DNA from: Pilaira anomala
Lineage: Eukaryota; Mucoromycota; Mucoromycetes; Mucorales; Mucoraceae
Direction: 5' to 3'
NCBI GenBank assembly: GCA_025716855.1
Contig: JAIXMQ010000152.1
Location: 1 to 25,643 of the forward strand
Length of the DNA stretch: 25,643 nt
Below, one piece after another: positions 12,680-23,000 of this stretch. A model generated the notes under the pieces. The model was given only the letters and a program-made list of their open reading frames with translations. It was not told the DNA's origin and did no database searches. Numbering within the stretch: position 1 is the stretch's first letter; each line of letters begins with the position of its first letter. The position numbers were made by a program, and so were the translations under genes.

Positions 12680-13161
12680 TTGACATTTGTTAGCATATCA
12701 TACAACTCGATAAGAGTAAAAAAAAAAAAAAAAAAAGTAGTTGTTAATCAATTGAGCTTGAGAGAAAGAAAGTAACTTGTTTCACTGAAGTCTTCTTGTA
12801 ACACAAATAATATATCTAGACAAAAGGTCATATCACAGTCTAGATACGCTAAAATACAACTTGAAAAAAAAAAGAAAAAAAACGTTAATGGTAATATATA
12901 CACTTTTTTATTTCGTTTATGATCAAGAATGTCTTGTCATAAATATGTATGTATTTGATACTAAAAAAAAAAAAGAAGTAAAAAGGACACAAAATACCTC
13001 TCTTTTTTTTTTTTTTATTTGAACAACAAAAAAGTATATTATAAATAAAAGCAGGCATTGTTACGCCAGGTCATTATTAATTTTTCAAGATTATTTGATT
13101 CCCTATTTTTCCCTTTTCTCTTTTTTTTTCTTTCTTTTTCCTGTTTTATCTTTTTTATTTT

Positions 13162-13236
13162 TTATAATATACCTTTTTTTTTATATATATATATACCTTT
13201 TTTTTTTCTTTCTCTCTTTTTTTTTTTTTTTCTGTT
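13162..13236 (+). promoter_or_regulatory. probable core promoter/leader of the orphan gene
   Basis: TATAATATA at about 13163-13171 and an alternating TA stretch at about 13184-13195 lie 40-75 nt before the ATG. They are followed by a long CT-rich run that ends six bases before it. A TATA-like element plus a pyrimidine tract is a common fungal core-promoter arrangement. The actual start site is not visible from sequence. Confidence 0.35.
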
Positions 13237-14989
13237 ATGGGAGAACATATCAACTGGGAAAATGAATTTCAAAAGTTAGGTCTTGAAGACACTAATATAG
13301 GACTTTCTCGAGCAGTAAGTACAAATATACCTTAATCTAAAATTTTAAACTAACACAATAAAAGTCTTCTGGAAATGGTTACTTTCAGCACAGACTACAT
13401 CATCATCAACCAGAAGATAACAACCATGCATACCCTAGTTTCGACCCAACAGTCACTCTTCGATATCGCGATTCACTTAGTTCAAACGCCTCTTCACTTT
13501 CTAGAAATTCAACTATCTCTTCAACAGATACTCGTTATTTTAGTACCATGGGATCTCCAAGTGCACCACAATCCCCCACATTAAACAAGGATGGCTGGCA
13601 TCATAATAATTCTTCACCTTTAGCACCAGTACCAGCAAAAGCAGCAACCACAACAACAACAACAACAACAACACATCGAATTGAAAGACCTTTATTCTCT
13701 CAACAATATCAACAACAAAATCATATACCCTTTCCTACTATGGATTCACAACCCATATCTATCATCGAACCAACTGGTTGTTTCGTACCCATTAAATCAT
13801 TACCTTTTATTCAAAAGAATGAAATCACTAAAAACCATTACGTTGTTCCATCTTTTGCCATGGTAATATTTAAATCTTTTTAAAGTTATAATAAGTATTT
13901 ATTTATTTATATGTAGGCAGGTGAAAGTCAAGCAGAAGTAATGTCATTATTATTCAATCAAAAAGATCCCGCAGCATTCAAGGTAATATATGAACACACT
14001 AAATTCATATTTTTTTTTTTTTTTTCACTAAATAAAATAATAAAAAAGCCAAAAGAAGAATACGAAAGAACTGTGCCATGGCATATTGATGGTAATTCAT
14101 CGCTTGTTACTTTATTTCAACACACAAGCTTAGGTCAAGAAAACCCAGTGACACGAAACTGCCTTGTTGGTCTAGGTCAAAGATTAGGTATCACATCTAT
14201 TATTATCATTGTCTCCATTGAAACCATGTACGTAAAAAAACAAAAACCTTATCTTCTCTTTTTTTTTTTTTTTTTTACTTACTTTCTTCTTTTTTTTTTA
14301 AAAAAAACACATCTAGTGGTACAGTATATCCATTACTTGACAACTTGGTCAACTCAATGGCATTAGAGACAAACCCAAGTAACTCACAAACAGAACAACC
14401 TAGCTGGTGGAGTCGCGTCATTCTTATTATCAACCAACAACACACAGTCAATGATCAGGCCACCATTAACCAACGTAGATCAATTCTTACTGAAGAAATT
14501 CCTCGAATTCAAGCTCGATATAAACTCTCTAACCCACTTTCAATTTTATTTCTCAGCACCACACTCTATTGTCAATTAAAAGATTACACAGTACAACAAG
14601 TACGTTATAAATCATGCTGTCAAAGAATTCTATGGCAAATGATGGAGAAACATATGCTGAGTGGTCGTTGGTCTAGTGAATTCATTAGCTTACAAACCAG
14701 AACAACAAATACGACTACTACGAGTCTAATCAATGTATTAAATGAAGATGACGAATCTAGTTCAAGTAGTGACGATGCTATCTTTAAAACTGTAATTGAT
14801 TTTGAAAATGGAAAAAGGAAGAAAATGACCAAAAAGTCAAAGAATAAGGTCGTTAATAATCATATACCATTACCTTCTACTCCACTTCAAAGAAGAGCCA
14901 CTCGACGTCAAGTTCAAAAACTTCATTCTCATGATGGTGATAATGGTACGTCATTACCTACAACCATAATTCGTTCTAGATATTTGTAG
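13237..14989 (+). CDS. orphan protein with disordered N-terminus and basic tail, function unknown
   Basis: Exons inferred: 13237-13314, 13365-13862, 13917-13982, 14049-14227, 14317-14989, giving 497 aa. I do not recognise the family. Residues 1 to about 135 are low-complexity (Ser, His, Asn, Pro) with nine Thr at 121-129. From about 160 to 400 the sequence looks folded. It includes TGCFVPIKSLPF, ESQAEVMSLLFNQKDP, TVPWHIDGNSSL, a hydrophobic LGITSIIIIVSIET strand or helix, WWSRVILIINQQ and a Cys-Cys QRILWQMMEKHML helix. An acidic/Ser stretch NEDDESSSSSDD (416-427) is followed by basic GKRKKMTKKSKNK (439-451), a possible nuclear localisation signal. No signal peptide is seen. The start follows a T-rich leader. 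The exon-3 acceptor has two candidates (gtag at 13916, gcag at 13920); only the first keeps the frame. The gene converges with the zinc-cluster gene. Gene structure fairly sure, function unknown. Confidence 0.68.
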
Positions 14990-15299
14990 ATCAAAACTCA
15001 AACCTTTTTTTTTTACTGTAATTAATACTACTTTTATTATTTTATATACATACACATCTTACCCATTAAACACACATATTATATTCCTTAAACTACATTT
15101 ATTTTTTAATAATAATAAAAAAAGAGCTTCAAAATAATAAACTGAAAGGTTTGCCCTGAAATGAGGCACAGCAAACCATGGTGACACTCAATAATAAACA
15201 ATATGTAATTGTGTTACACATTGAAACCAATAAAGGAGAAAAGGGCTTAGCAATTTATATATATATATACAATTTTAAAAAAAAAAATGAACACCTTTT
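14990..15299. other. convergent intergenic region between the orphan gene and the zinc-cluster gene
   Basis: This 310-nt stretch must carry both 3' UTRs, because the two genes face each other. AATAAA occurs on the plus strand at 15114, 15136 and about 15192. The complement TTTATT occurs near 15035 and 15099 for the minus-strand gene. The processing signals interleave, so the two transcripts probably overlap at their 3' ends. Otherwise only AT-rich sequence and a short TA repeat near 15258-15268 are seen. Confidence 0.6.
15114..15119 (+). terminator. candidate polyadenylation signal AATAAA of the orphan gene
   Basis: This canonical hexamer lies 125 nt after the stop of the orphan gene, within an AATAATAATAAA stretch. 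A second copy at 15136 could serve instead. Confidence 0.4.
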
Positions 15300-16722
15300 T
15301 TAAGTATTAGAGTTAGTGGAAGGTGAAGATGATGATGTATTAGTAGCAGGAAACATGATTGGGTGATTATATCCTTCAGGTAATTGAAACACATTAGCTT
15401 CAACTGCTGTAGTAGTAGTAGTAGTAGTAGGAGTAGTAGTAGAAGAATTCTCTCTTGACCGAATAAAATTAAAATCCAAATCAGTTGATGTACTATCTCC
15501 ACTTAATAACCCTGAATTATAAAACGTTGTATCCCAACTACTACTATTCAATATAGTTGTTTGATTTAAATGTAACTGGTGTTGATGAAACTGTTGTTGT
15601 GGTTGAAACTGTGGTGGTTGTAACGGTACTTGTTGTTGTTGTTGTTGTTGTTGTTGTTGCTGTTGGGGTGGTGTTTGAAATACACGTTGATCTTTTTTAC
15701 TCACCAAGACATTATTATGAATTGCATAAAGATCTCGGATCATAAAATACAATTTATCCGCCATAGCCCAATAATTTCTAGCGGCTAACAAAAGTCGAAA
15801 ATAAACACCTAATGCTTGTCGTGCCTTTTGTGATTCTTCTTTACGTGCTGAAAACGATGTACTCACTACAACCGTGGCTACCGTATACGCAAGATACGTA
15901 AGAAAGGGTGGCATCAATTCAATTTGGGTTCCAATCTCATTCAACAGTACCGTCACATTATCCACTGCCGCCATGCATTTATCTACACTCTTTTGAATAA
16001 ATTCTTTGAATTCGGGATGAATCACTCCATTATCTGTTGTGTCTGCCAATACAAGTGTAGGTCGATGAAGTAATACTCTTAACGTATTATGTAATATATG
16101 CAACTAATATATGTTAATTTTTTTTTCTTTTTTTTTAAAAAAAAAAAGCAGTGAATGATATATTTATACTTTACCAGAATAAATTGTCGATTATCACTAG
16201 AATAAATACTTTCTTTATATAATTCAAAATTAGCAGGTGTATTTTTTAAATGCATCGGTAACTGTTCATATAAATCTTCAACCATTTGATCCAATTGAGC
16301 AAACTCAGAATCTGGATGACAAGGTGGTAAATTATTTTGTTGCTTTGTTGCAAAATTTCCCTTTTTGTTCACATAATTCGTGATCTTTCCAAGTAAACTG
16401 GTAGCACGTATCAAGTACGCAAAGCAATTTAAAGGTGGTCTTCTACTACCTAACTGAGCAGCAGCAGCAGCAGCAGCAGCAGGAGGAGGAGATGTTCTGC
16501 CTAATAATTGACTTTCACGTAACCCATTCACATTTAACAAAATGTATCGACTATTATCTAAATTCTCTGTATAATATTGTTCGAAATTACATCGATCGAT
16601 TTTTGCTGGTAAAAATATCGTACAAAAATTATCTTGTAAACTTGCTGGTTTTCCTGTCGCTGCACTTGAGAATCTATGAAGCAAAAGAATGAATAAAAAA
16701 AACAACAACACTATAAATATAT

Positions 16723-16763
<41 letters not shown>

Positions 16764-17865
16764 GTCAATTATGAATATTGTCCAGAATAATCTACGTCGA
16801 GTTTCTTGTGTGGTCAAAAAATCAAGTGAATTATTATTCGTTTCATTTTCATCTTCAATGTCTTCATGTAACCCTAACTCCATCGCCATACGTGTCGCCA
16901 TACCACCATACATCCAACTTCGAGGTCCTCTTCCACACCCATACTCATGAAGTGTTAATAACGTAAGTGCTTGTAAATTAGGAATATTCGGTTCATCCAT
17001 TACTTTAATTAACATCGACCTCGCCTTTTCTGCATATTTTTCTCCTGCACGCCACGCTGGATTTGATTTAATCCCAGGTCGATCCGAGAATCGTGCACAA
17101 GCTCCAAACAGACTAAACAATAAGAAATCTGGACACTTTCTTTCTTTTATGTCTTGACGTAAAGTATGTTCATCAAAGATAGGTAATGTTGTATACAAAT
17201 ACTTGAAATACAAGTCAAGAATATGTTCAATCATTTCCATCGAAGGCGTTAAATCATTGCTATCTTGTCTTAGTATATGATGATTCAGTAAATGATGCCC
17301 AGGTGGTGAAGGGAAATTTGTTGTAGAGATACTTGAATAAGATGTAGGTGAGGCGCAATCATGACTTTCTTCTGATCGTTGCTGCTTTTGTGGATGATGA
17401 CTAACTCCTCCACCAGTCACATTGGGTATGAATGTACTTGTATTATTTGATTCTTCTATTGGTGTTGTACTGGTTGTAATTGGTGTGGTAATAGAAGCTG
17501 GTAACGCATTTTGTTCTTCAATATCTTCGTCTGTATCTGTCGACATCTTTTTAGCGGTAGGTGATAGCAATATCTTTTCCATTTTAGCCAGTCTTTGTTC
17601 GAGCATTTCTATATATCCTTGACGTGGTCCTCGTTTTTTACTGCTGGTACTATATGTACATTCATTATTTAATCTAGTACAATTACCACATGTTGGTTTA
17701 CTACCATCACATCTTATCTATACATAAATAGTGTTACTTTTTTGTCTTCTTTTTATTTTTGTTCTACAAGAAAATTACCTTTTTTCTTCTACAAAGTTCA
17801 CAAGCTTGTGTTAAACGTTTACGTTTATTATCCAAGTCTCGTGTAGTATTAGTAGTAGAAGACAT
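15300..17865 (-). CDS. Zn2Cys6 fungal transcription factor with Fungal_trans domain
   Basis: Exons in transcript order: 17865-17779, 17717-16762, 16673-16175, 16103-15300, giving 781 aa. The zinc cluster is complete, with Cys22, 25, 32, 39, 42 and 49 (CX2CX6CX6CX2CX6C), and is preceded by a basic NKRKR. A KKRGPRQGYIEMLEQRLAKME linker and coiled coil follows at 56-76, as in Gal4-type dimers. The fungal-specific regulatory domain spans about 191-530: MIEHILDLYFKYLYTTLPIF, then GCGRGPRSWMYGGMATRMAMELGLHED, RRRLFWTIFIIDKFSSAATGKP joined exactly across intron 2, and LLHILHNTLRVLLHRP joined across intron 3. Homopolymers are eight Ala at 413-420, twelve Gln at 661-672 and a Thr-rich C-terminus, typical of activation regions. 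It should bind DNA in the nucleus, probably as a dimer on CGG-type sites; target genes cannot be told from sequence. The F-box gene lies 191 nt upstream on the same strand. Confidence 0.9.
15630..15665 (-). repeat. CAA/CAG repeat encoding Gln12 in the zinc-cluster gene
   Basis: On the minus strand twelve Gln codons (mostly CAA) are continuous, and the coding frame is kept through them. The downstream protein stays Gln/Pro-rich (PPQFQPQQQ). This is a length-variable trinucleotide tract. Confidence 0.9.
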
Positions 17866-18022
17866 ATTAAATAAGTGAAAGATAAAAGAAAGAGAAAAAA
17901 AAAAAACTTTGAAACAAGATGACAGTCCACTATGATTACCAAAAGATTGTCGAGTCGCTCTTGTAAAAAAAAAAAAAAAAAAAAGGGTACACAACAGTAA
18001 CAATTTCTTTTTGGAACCGAAA

Positions 18023-18050
18023 TGACGCGCCCGCTTGCCCTCGCGCTCGT
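18023..18050. promoter_or_regulatory. GC-rich island with TGACGCG upstream of the zinc-cluster gene
   Basis: A 28-nt stretch of about 75% G+C sits in DNA that is otherwise very AT-rich, 158-185 nt before the zinc-cluster ATG and just past the F-box stop. It begins with TGACGCG, a motif also found in the F-box/CSE1 promoter. Such an island in a short gap between tandem genes is a good candidate for a factor-binding site; the factor is unknown (an MBF-type or CREB/ATF-type half-site would both fit). Confidence 0.4.
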
Positions 18051-18055
18051 TGTTT

Positions 18056-18061
18056 TTTATT
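18056..18061 (-). terminator. AATAAA overlapping the F-box stop codon
   Basis: The minus-strand hexamer AATAAA contains the TAA stop itself. It may act as the polyadenylation signal of the F-box gene, or arise by chance from an A-rich stop context. Confidence 0.3.
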
Positions 18062-19765
18062 TTAAGGTTTTTATTGTAATTTTACAATTTGATAGCTTCT
18101 TTCCAACTTCTAATGTTCGATCTATCGTATATTCCTTATCTAACTTTTGTAAACCTTGAATTAACCCAACAGTACATACAAAATCATCCAGAACAATCTC
18201 TTTAATATTAGATAAAGAGGAAATAAATCTAGATAATGCTTGTTCAACATCCACCTCTTTCTCTTCATTTTGCACTCTTCGAATGATCGACCGAGGTGAC
18301 TCTCTATCCCCATACCACCCCTTAAACGAAACAAATGTTAATTGAGAGCTACAGGGTAACAAACATTCATTCCAAATCCTCGCTGTAAACGAACTGATGC
18401 GATCCAACGATAACCTTGTTAAATTCGGTAAAGATGCCAACATCTTATACTTTAACACAAGTCGATTCTCTAATTTCAACCAAATATCCCAAATCTGTAC
18501 CGGCAACAACGTTCTTTTCCAATCAACGCTAGCCCTTGTTGATTCATCACGCATCAATATATAGGCAGTAGCTTCCAACACATCCTGTCTTGAGATCCAA
18601 TTCTCTTCTTCATCATATATATTAATCAATTCCAGTGATTTCAAACTACTCGGTAAAGTATTCAGATCTGGCTCATTGAAAAAGAAGGTTAATTTTAAAC
18701 TACATTTTCTTGAAAACTGTAATTTGAAATGATTTAATTTTTTCAAAAAAGAAAAATTTGGCATATGCACTGTTCCACTCTCATTCACTGGAATATTTTG
18801 ACAATTCACTGTACTCGCATGATTGATCCATAATGTAATAAATGCAATATCGTTTAAACTCGTATGATCAAACTGTAATATCTCTAATTGTTTAAAGGGT
18901 GATGTTGTCCTACATTCAATATGTCGTTTTAACTTGTTTGTACATTTTGAATCAATTGTTAATTTACGAATATGTTCAAACTGTGGATTTGTATTTAATT
19001 TCATCATTCCACTGTTTAAATCCATTTGTGTAAAATAAATATCTCGCCACTAAATAAGATATTTGTTTTTAGTTTCTTCTTGCATAAACCTTGTTTTATC
19101 ATTATTTACCAAGTAAGGTTGTTGTGCTATCCTTCTCCAATTTTGACATACACTCGATACAATACGAAGTGAGGTTGTATCTTGTAATAATTTAAAAATG
19201 ATCGTCAAACAATCTACTGGTAAACTACAAATACTTGTCCTATCATCTCCAAATATGTTATAGAATTCAGTATCGTCAGGTATGTATATCGTTGGTTTAA
19301 GTGCTTTTAAGCTCATGCCTCTAGGCACCATCGGTCTCGATCGAACTACCGGTAATTCAATTGGATCTCTATATACTGTAAATTTAGAAGCTGGTACTCT
19401 ACTTTTCGTCCGTCTAAGCTCCTAGAAAACGAAAGGTTTGTCAGGAAAAAAGAAACCTGTCTTCTTCTTTTTTTTTTTTTTACCGTGGGAGGTTGAGCTG
19501 ATTTACAGGATAGAGAAGGCAACTTTTCTTGTGTAGATCTCGGTATAATGTTTTTAGAATTATCGATCGATTGTAAAGGTAATTTATTTACAGGTCCAAG
19601 TTGTTTATTTCTAGTTGATTCAATAGTTGGTTTATTTGTTGTAGAAACAACTGGTTTATTTTCTGTTTGGATTTTTTTCATATTCAATGGTATCAGGGTC
19701 TTTCCTTTTGGTTTGGATATAGTTGAGGAATTTTCGTTTTCAAAAGACTTTCTATTCACTTCCAT
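18057..19765 (-). CDS. F-box protein
   Basis: Exons in transcript order: 19765-19484, 19421-19110, 19049-18057, giving 528 aa. The F-box lies at about residues 159-205: ICSLPVDCLTIIFKLL, then VCQNWRRIAQQPYL joined across intron 2 to WRDIYF, the classic P-x-LW-x-x-I-x-F end of the motif. That join is the main reason for placing the donor at 19109. The first ~125 residues are Lys/Asn/Thr-rich and likely disordered. They hold KFTVYRDP (107-114), which fits the Fx[ILV][FY]x[DE] pattern of ABBA motifs. Residues 206-528 look like irregular leucine-rich repeats (SLKSLELINIYD, NLTRLSLDRISSF, NIKEIVLDDFVC), the likely substrate-binding part. By family it should be a substrate receptor of an SCF ubiquitin ligase through Skp1; the substrate is unknown. 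It is divergent from CSE1 with a shared 174-bp promoter. Confidence 0.85.
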
Positions 19766-19939
19766 TATCTATAACGCGTATTTGAAAGGAAAACAAGAAG
19801 GAAAAAGACGCGGAGTTTCCTAGCACGAAAAAATATTTCTAAAATGTGAAAAAGTCAAAGGTGACGCGGTGCTTTTTTTTTTTTTTTTCTTTCTTTCTTT
19901 CTTCTTCTTTTTCTTTCTTTTTTGGAATAAAAAACAACC
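19766..19939. promoter_or_regulatory. bidirectional promoter with three ACGCG cores (MCB-like), F-box/CSE1
   Basis: Only 174 nt separate the two start codons. The stretch has ACGCGT at 19774-19779 (a full MluI cell-cycle box), GACGCG at 19807-19812 and TGACGCG at 19862-19868. A CT-rich run at about 19873-19922 leads to the CSE1 ATG. In yeasts, ACGCGT sites bind MBF and drive G1/S transcription. Assigning that role here is inference from the motif and its clustering. Confidence 0.5.
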
Positions 19940-20031
19940 ATGGAGATGAATGAACAAACTTATAACGGTTTGCAACAATACTTGTTACAAACTTTGAACC
20001 CTGCCACTCAAAAAGAAGGTAAAAATATCAC

Positions 20032-20068
<37 letters not shown>

Positions 20069-23000
20069 ACGAAACTTTTTTCTTAAAATATTTTTATTTT
20101 AGCTGCTTACAGCTTGTCACAAGTGGAAGTACAACAAGGCTTTCCTTTACTTTTATTAAAATTGATTAGTGACGACAATGTTGACCAAACTCTTCGCATG
20201 GCCGGCGCTGTTTACTTTAAAAACTATATTAAACGTCATTGGGTTAACGTAAGTTTTTTTTTTTTTTTTTTTGACAACTCTCTTAAAAAAATACTTCTTC
20301 TTTTTTTTTTTTAGGATAATGAAGAGGCTGTTGACAAGATTGCCGCACAAGATCGTTTAGAAATCAAGAACCAAATTGTTCAGTTAATGATCACAGTCCC
20401 TGACAAACTTCAGTTACAAATTAGTGACGCTCTTACTTTGATAGCTGCTTCTGATTTTCCTGAAAAGTGGGAATCTTTATTACCTGTAAGAAAAAAATAT
20501 TATGCAAAAAAAAAAAAAAAAAAAAAAAATGGCATGCTAATTTCAAGTTTTTTTTTTTCTTTAGGAACTTATTAATAAATTAAGTGCTACAGATTATAGA
20601 GTAAATAACGGTATTCTCGGTACTGCACATTCCATCTTCAAAAGGTAATTTGGTTTTTTATATCTTATTGATCGACATCCATGTATTAAAAACACACCTT
20701 TTTTTTTTTTTTTTAAAAAAAAAGATGGAGATCCGCATTCAGAAGTGATGAACTTTTTGTCAACATTAAATACGTATTAGATCAATTCTGTGGACCTTAT
20801 TTACAACTTTTCCAGGTAAAAAAAAAAAAAAAACAAACAATTTTTTTTTTTTACCTGCAACAGCAATTTTAATCAATCCATTTTATATATAGATTACAGA
20901 TCGATTAATTGAAGAAAACAGTAACAATTTACAAGCACTTCAAGTATTAGCACGTTCTCTCAGTCTTTTAATTAAGATTTATTACGATTTAAACTGTCAA
21001 GATCTTCCCGAGTTCTTTGAAGATAATTTACCTACCTTCATGACCTTATTCGAAAAGTACTTGGTCTATCAAAACCCATTGTTAGTCACCGACGATGAAG
21101 AGGAAGAAGGTCCCTTGGAACAGATCAAAACTGGCATTTGTTATATTCTCGAATTATACGCTTCTCGTTATGAAGATGCTTTCCCTCAATTAGAACATTT
21201 CGTACCTATTGTTATTGGTTTATTGACACATGCTGGTGCTGAACCTAAATACGATAGTGTAAGTTTTCTTTCTTTTTTTTTTTTAGTTTTTTTTTCTTTG
21301 TCTCTAACCTTTTTTGTCTTTCTAGATGGTCTGTAAAGCATTCACTGTATTAACTGCTATTGTTAAAATCGAACGTCATTCTCATATCTTTGCTGATCCC
21401 GCTCAATTAAACAACATGTGTGAAAGAGTAGCACTTCCCAACATTGGTCTTCGACGTAAGTTTCTTTTTTTTTTTCAAGTGAAATAAAACTAACCTACTT
21501 TTCTATACAAGTTGTGGATGAGGAATTGTTCGAAGACAACCCAATCGAGTATATTCGTAGAGATTTAGAAGGCTCAGGTAAAAAAAAAAAAAGTCTATTT
21601 CAAGTAACGTAGTACGATAATTTAATACCTGCATATATGATGATAGATACCGATACCCGTCGTCGTGCCGCAGCAGATTTCATTCGAGGTTTAATGGAAC
21701 GTTTCGAAGTCCAAGTGACCGAGATCATGTCAAAATACGTTACTCGTTATTTACAAAGTTACAGCACTGACCCTAAAAACAACTGGAAAGATAAGAACAC
21801 AGCCATCTTCTTATTAGTCGCTATCGCCACACGAACTGCCACCACCACGCAAGGTGTAACAAAAACAAATGAACTAGTTGATGTTGTCGATTTCTTCTCT
21901 AAGCATGTCTTGTGCGATTTACAATCCGATATTAAGACGGATATGCCTATTTTAAAAGTGGATGCTATCAAGTACGTTTATACTTTTAGAAATCAATTGA
22001 CAAAGGAGCAATTGTTGACCGTCTTCCCTTTGCTTGTCAAACACCTTGAGTCGAATGATTATGTGGTTTATACTTATGCTGCGATTGCTATTGAACGTAT
22101 CTTGTTTATTCGTCAAGGAAAGACCATGATGTAAGCTGATAAAAATGTTTCAAAAAAAAAAAAAAATAAGAGTAGAAAATTAACCATCAATACACACATA
22201 GGTTCACTGCAGATGATATTAAACCTTATTCCGAAACACTTTTATCTCAATTGTTTAGATTAATTGAATTAGGTCAAACGCCCGAAAAGCTTTCCGAAAA
22301 CGATTATCTCATGAGAGCCGTGATGCGAGTGATTATTACCAGTCGTCAGGACATGATCCCTTACGTGAACGTCATCATGGGTAAATTAACTACAATTTTA
22401 TCTATCGTCAGCAAGAACCCAAGTAACCCTAAATTCAATCATTACATTTTTGAAAGTATTGGTGCACTCATTCGATTCATTTGTCCTATCTCTGAAGCAG
22501 CTTTAGCCGAATTTGAAAGCATGTGTTTCGGTCCCTTCCAAACCATCTTATCACAAGAAGTACAAGAATTCACTCCTTATGTTTTCCAATTATTAGCTCA
22601 GTTATTAGAACAACATAAAGGCACTGATTTAACTGAGGCCTATGTAGGTTTATTAACCCCACTTTTAAATCCTACTTTGTGGGAACAAGGTAATATTCCT
22701 GCTCTCGTTCGTTTATTACAAGCCTATCTCGAAAAAGGAATTAATTCCATCTTGGCCAATAATCAATTGGAACCTATTCTCGGTATTTTCCAACAAAAGC
22801 TCGTTTATTCACGTCAATTTGATCATTATGGTATGCTCTTGTTAAATACAATCACATCCCGTGTCCCAATGTAAGTTTATCAAATATATATATATATATA
22901 TATATGACTGACACTTTTTTTTTTTTTTTAGTCAAGTGTTGGGTAATTATCTTCCTGCATTACTTTCTGCTGTATTGAAGAGACTTCAAAGTAAAAAGAA

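Larger units (their letters stand above)
11134..13236. other. 2.1-kb gene-poor region between LAA1 and the orphan gene
   Basis: This is the longest stretch without a convincing gene between coding units. It begins with LAA1 3' UTR (A and T runs right after the stop). It then has AT-rich sequence with many homopolymers: a GTG/GAT-rich patch near 11890-11920, an A run at 12308-12327, a G14 run at 12646-12659 and an A run at 12719-12736. The last 150 nt are very T-rich and hold TATAATATA and (TA)n near 13163-13195, probably the orphan-gene promoter or leader. I checked for tRNA-like B boxes and for spliced coding stretches with GT-AG junctions on both strands and saw none that hold up. Confidence 0.6.

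Noticed and set aside
13058..13279. Phe-rich 73-codon frame before the orphan gene
   Set aside because: It is the translation of T/CT runs in the probable promoter; composition alone explains it.
15557..15745. Val-rich plus-strand frame
   Set aside because: It is the antisense shadow of the Gln-rich coding repeat of the zinc-cluster gene.
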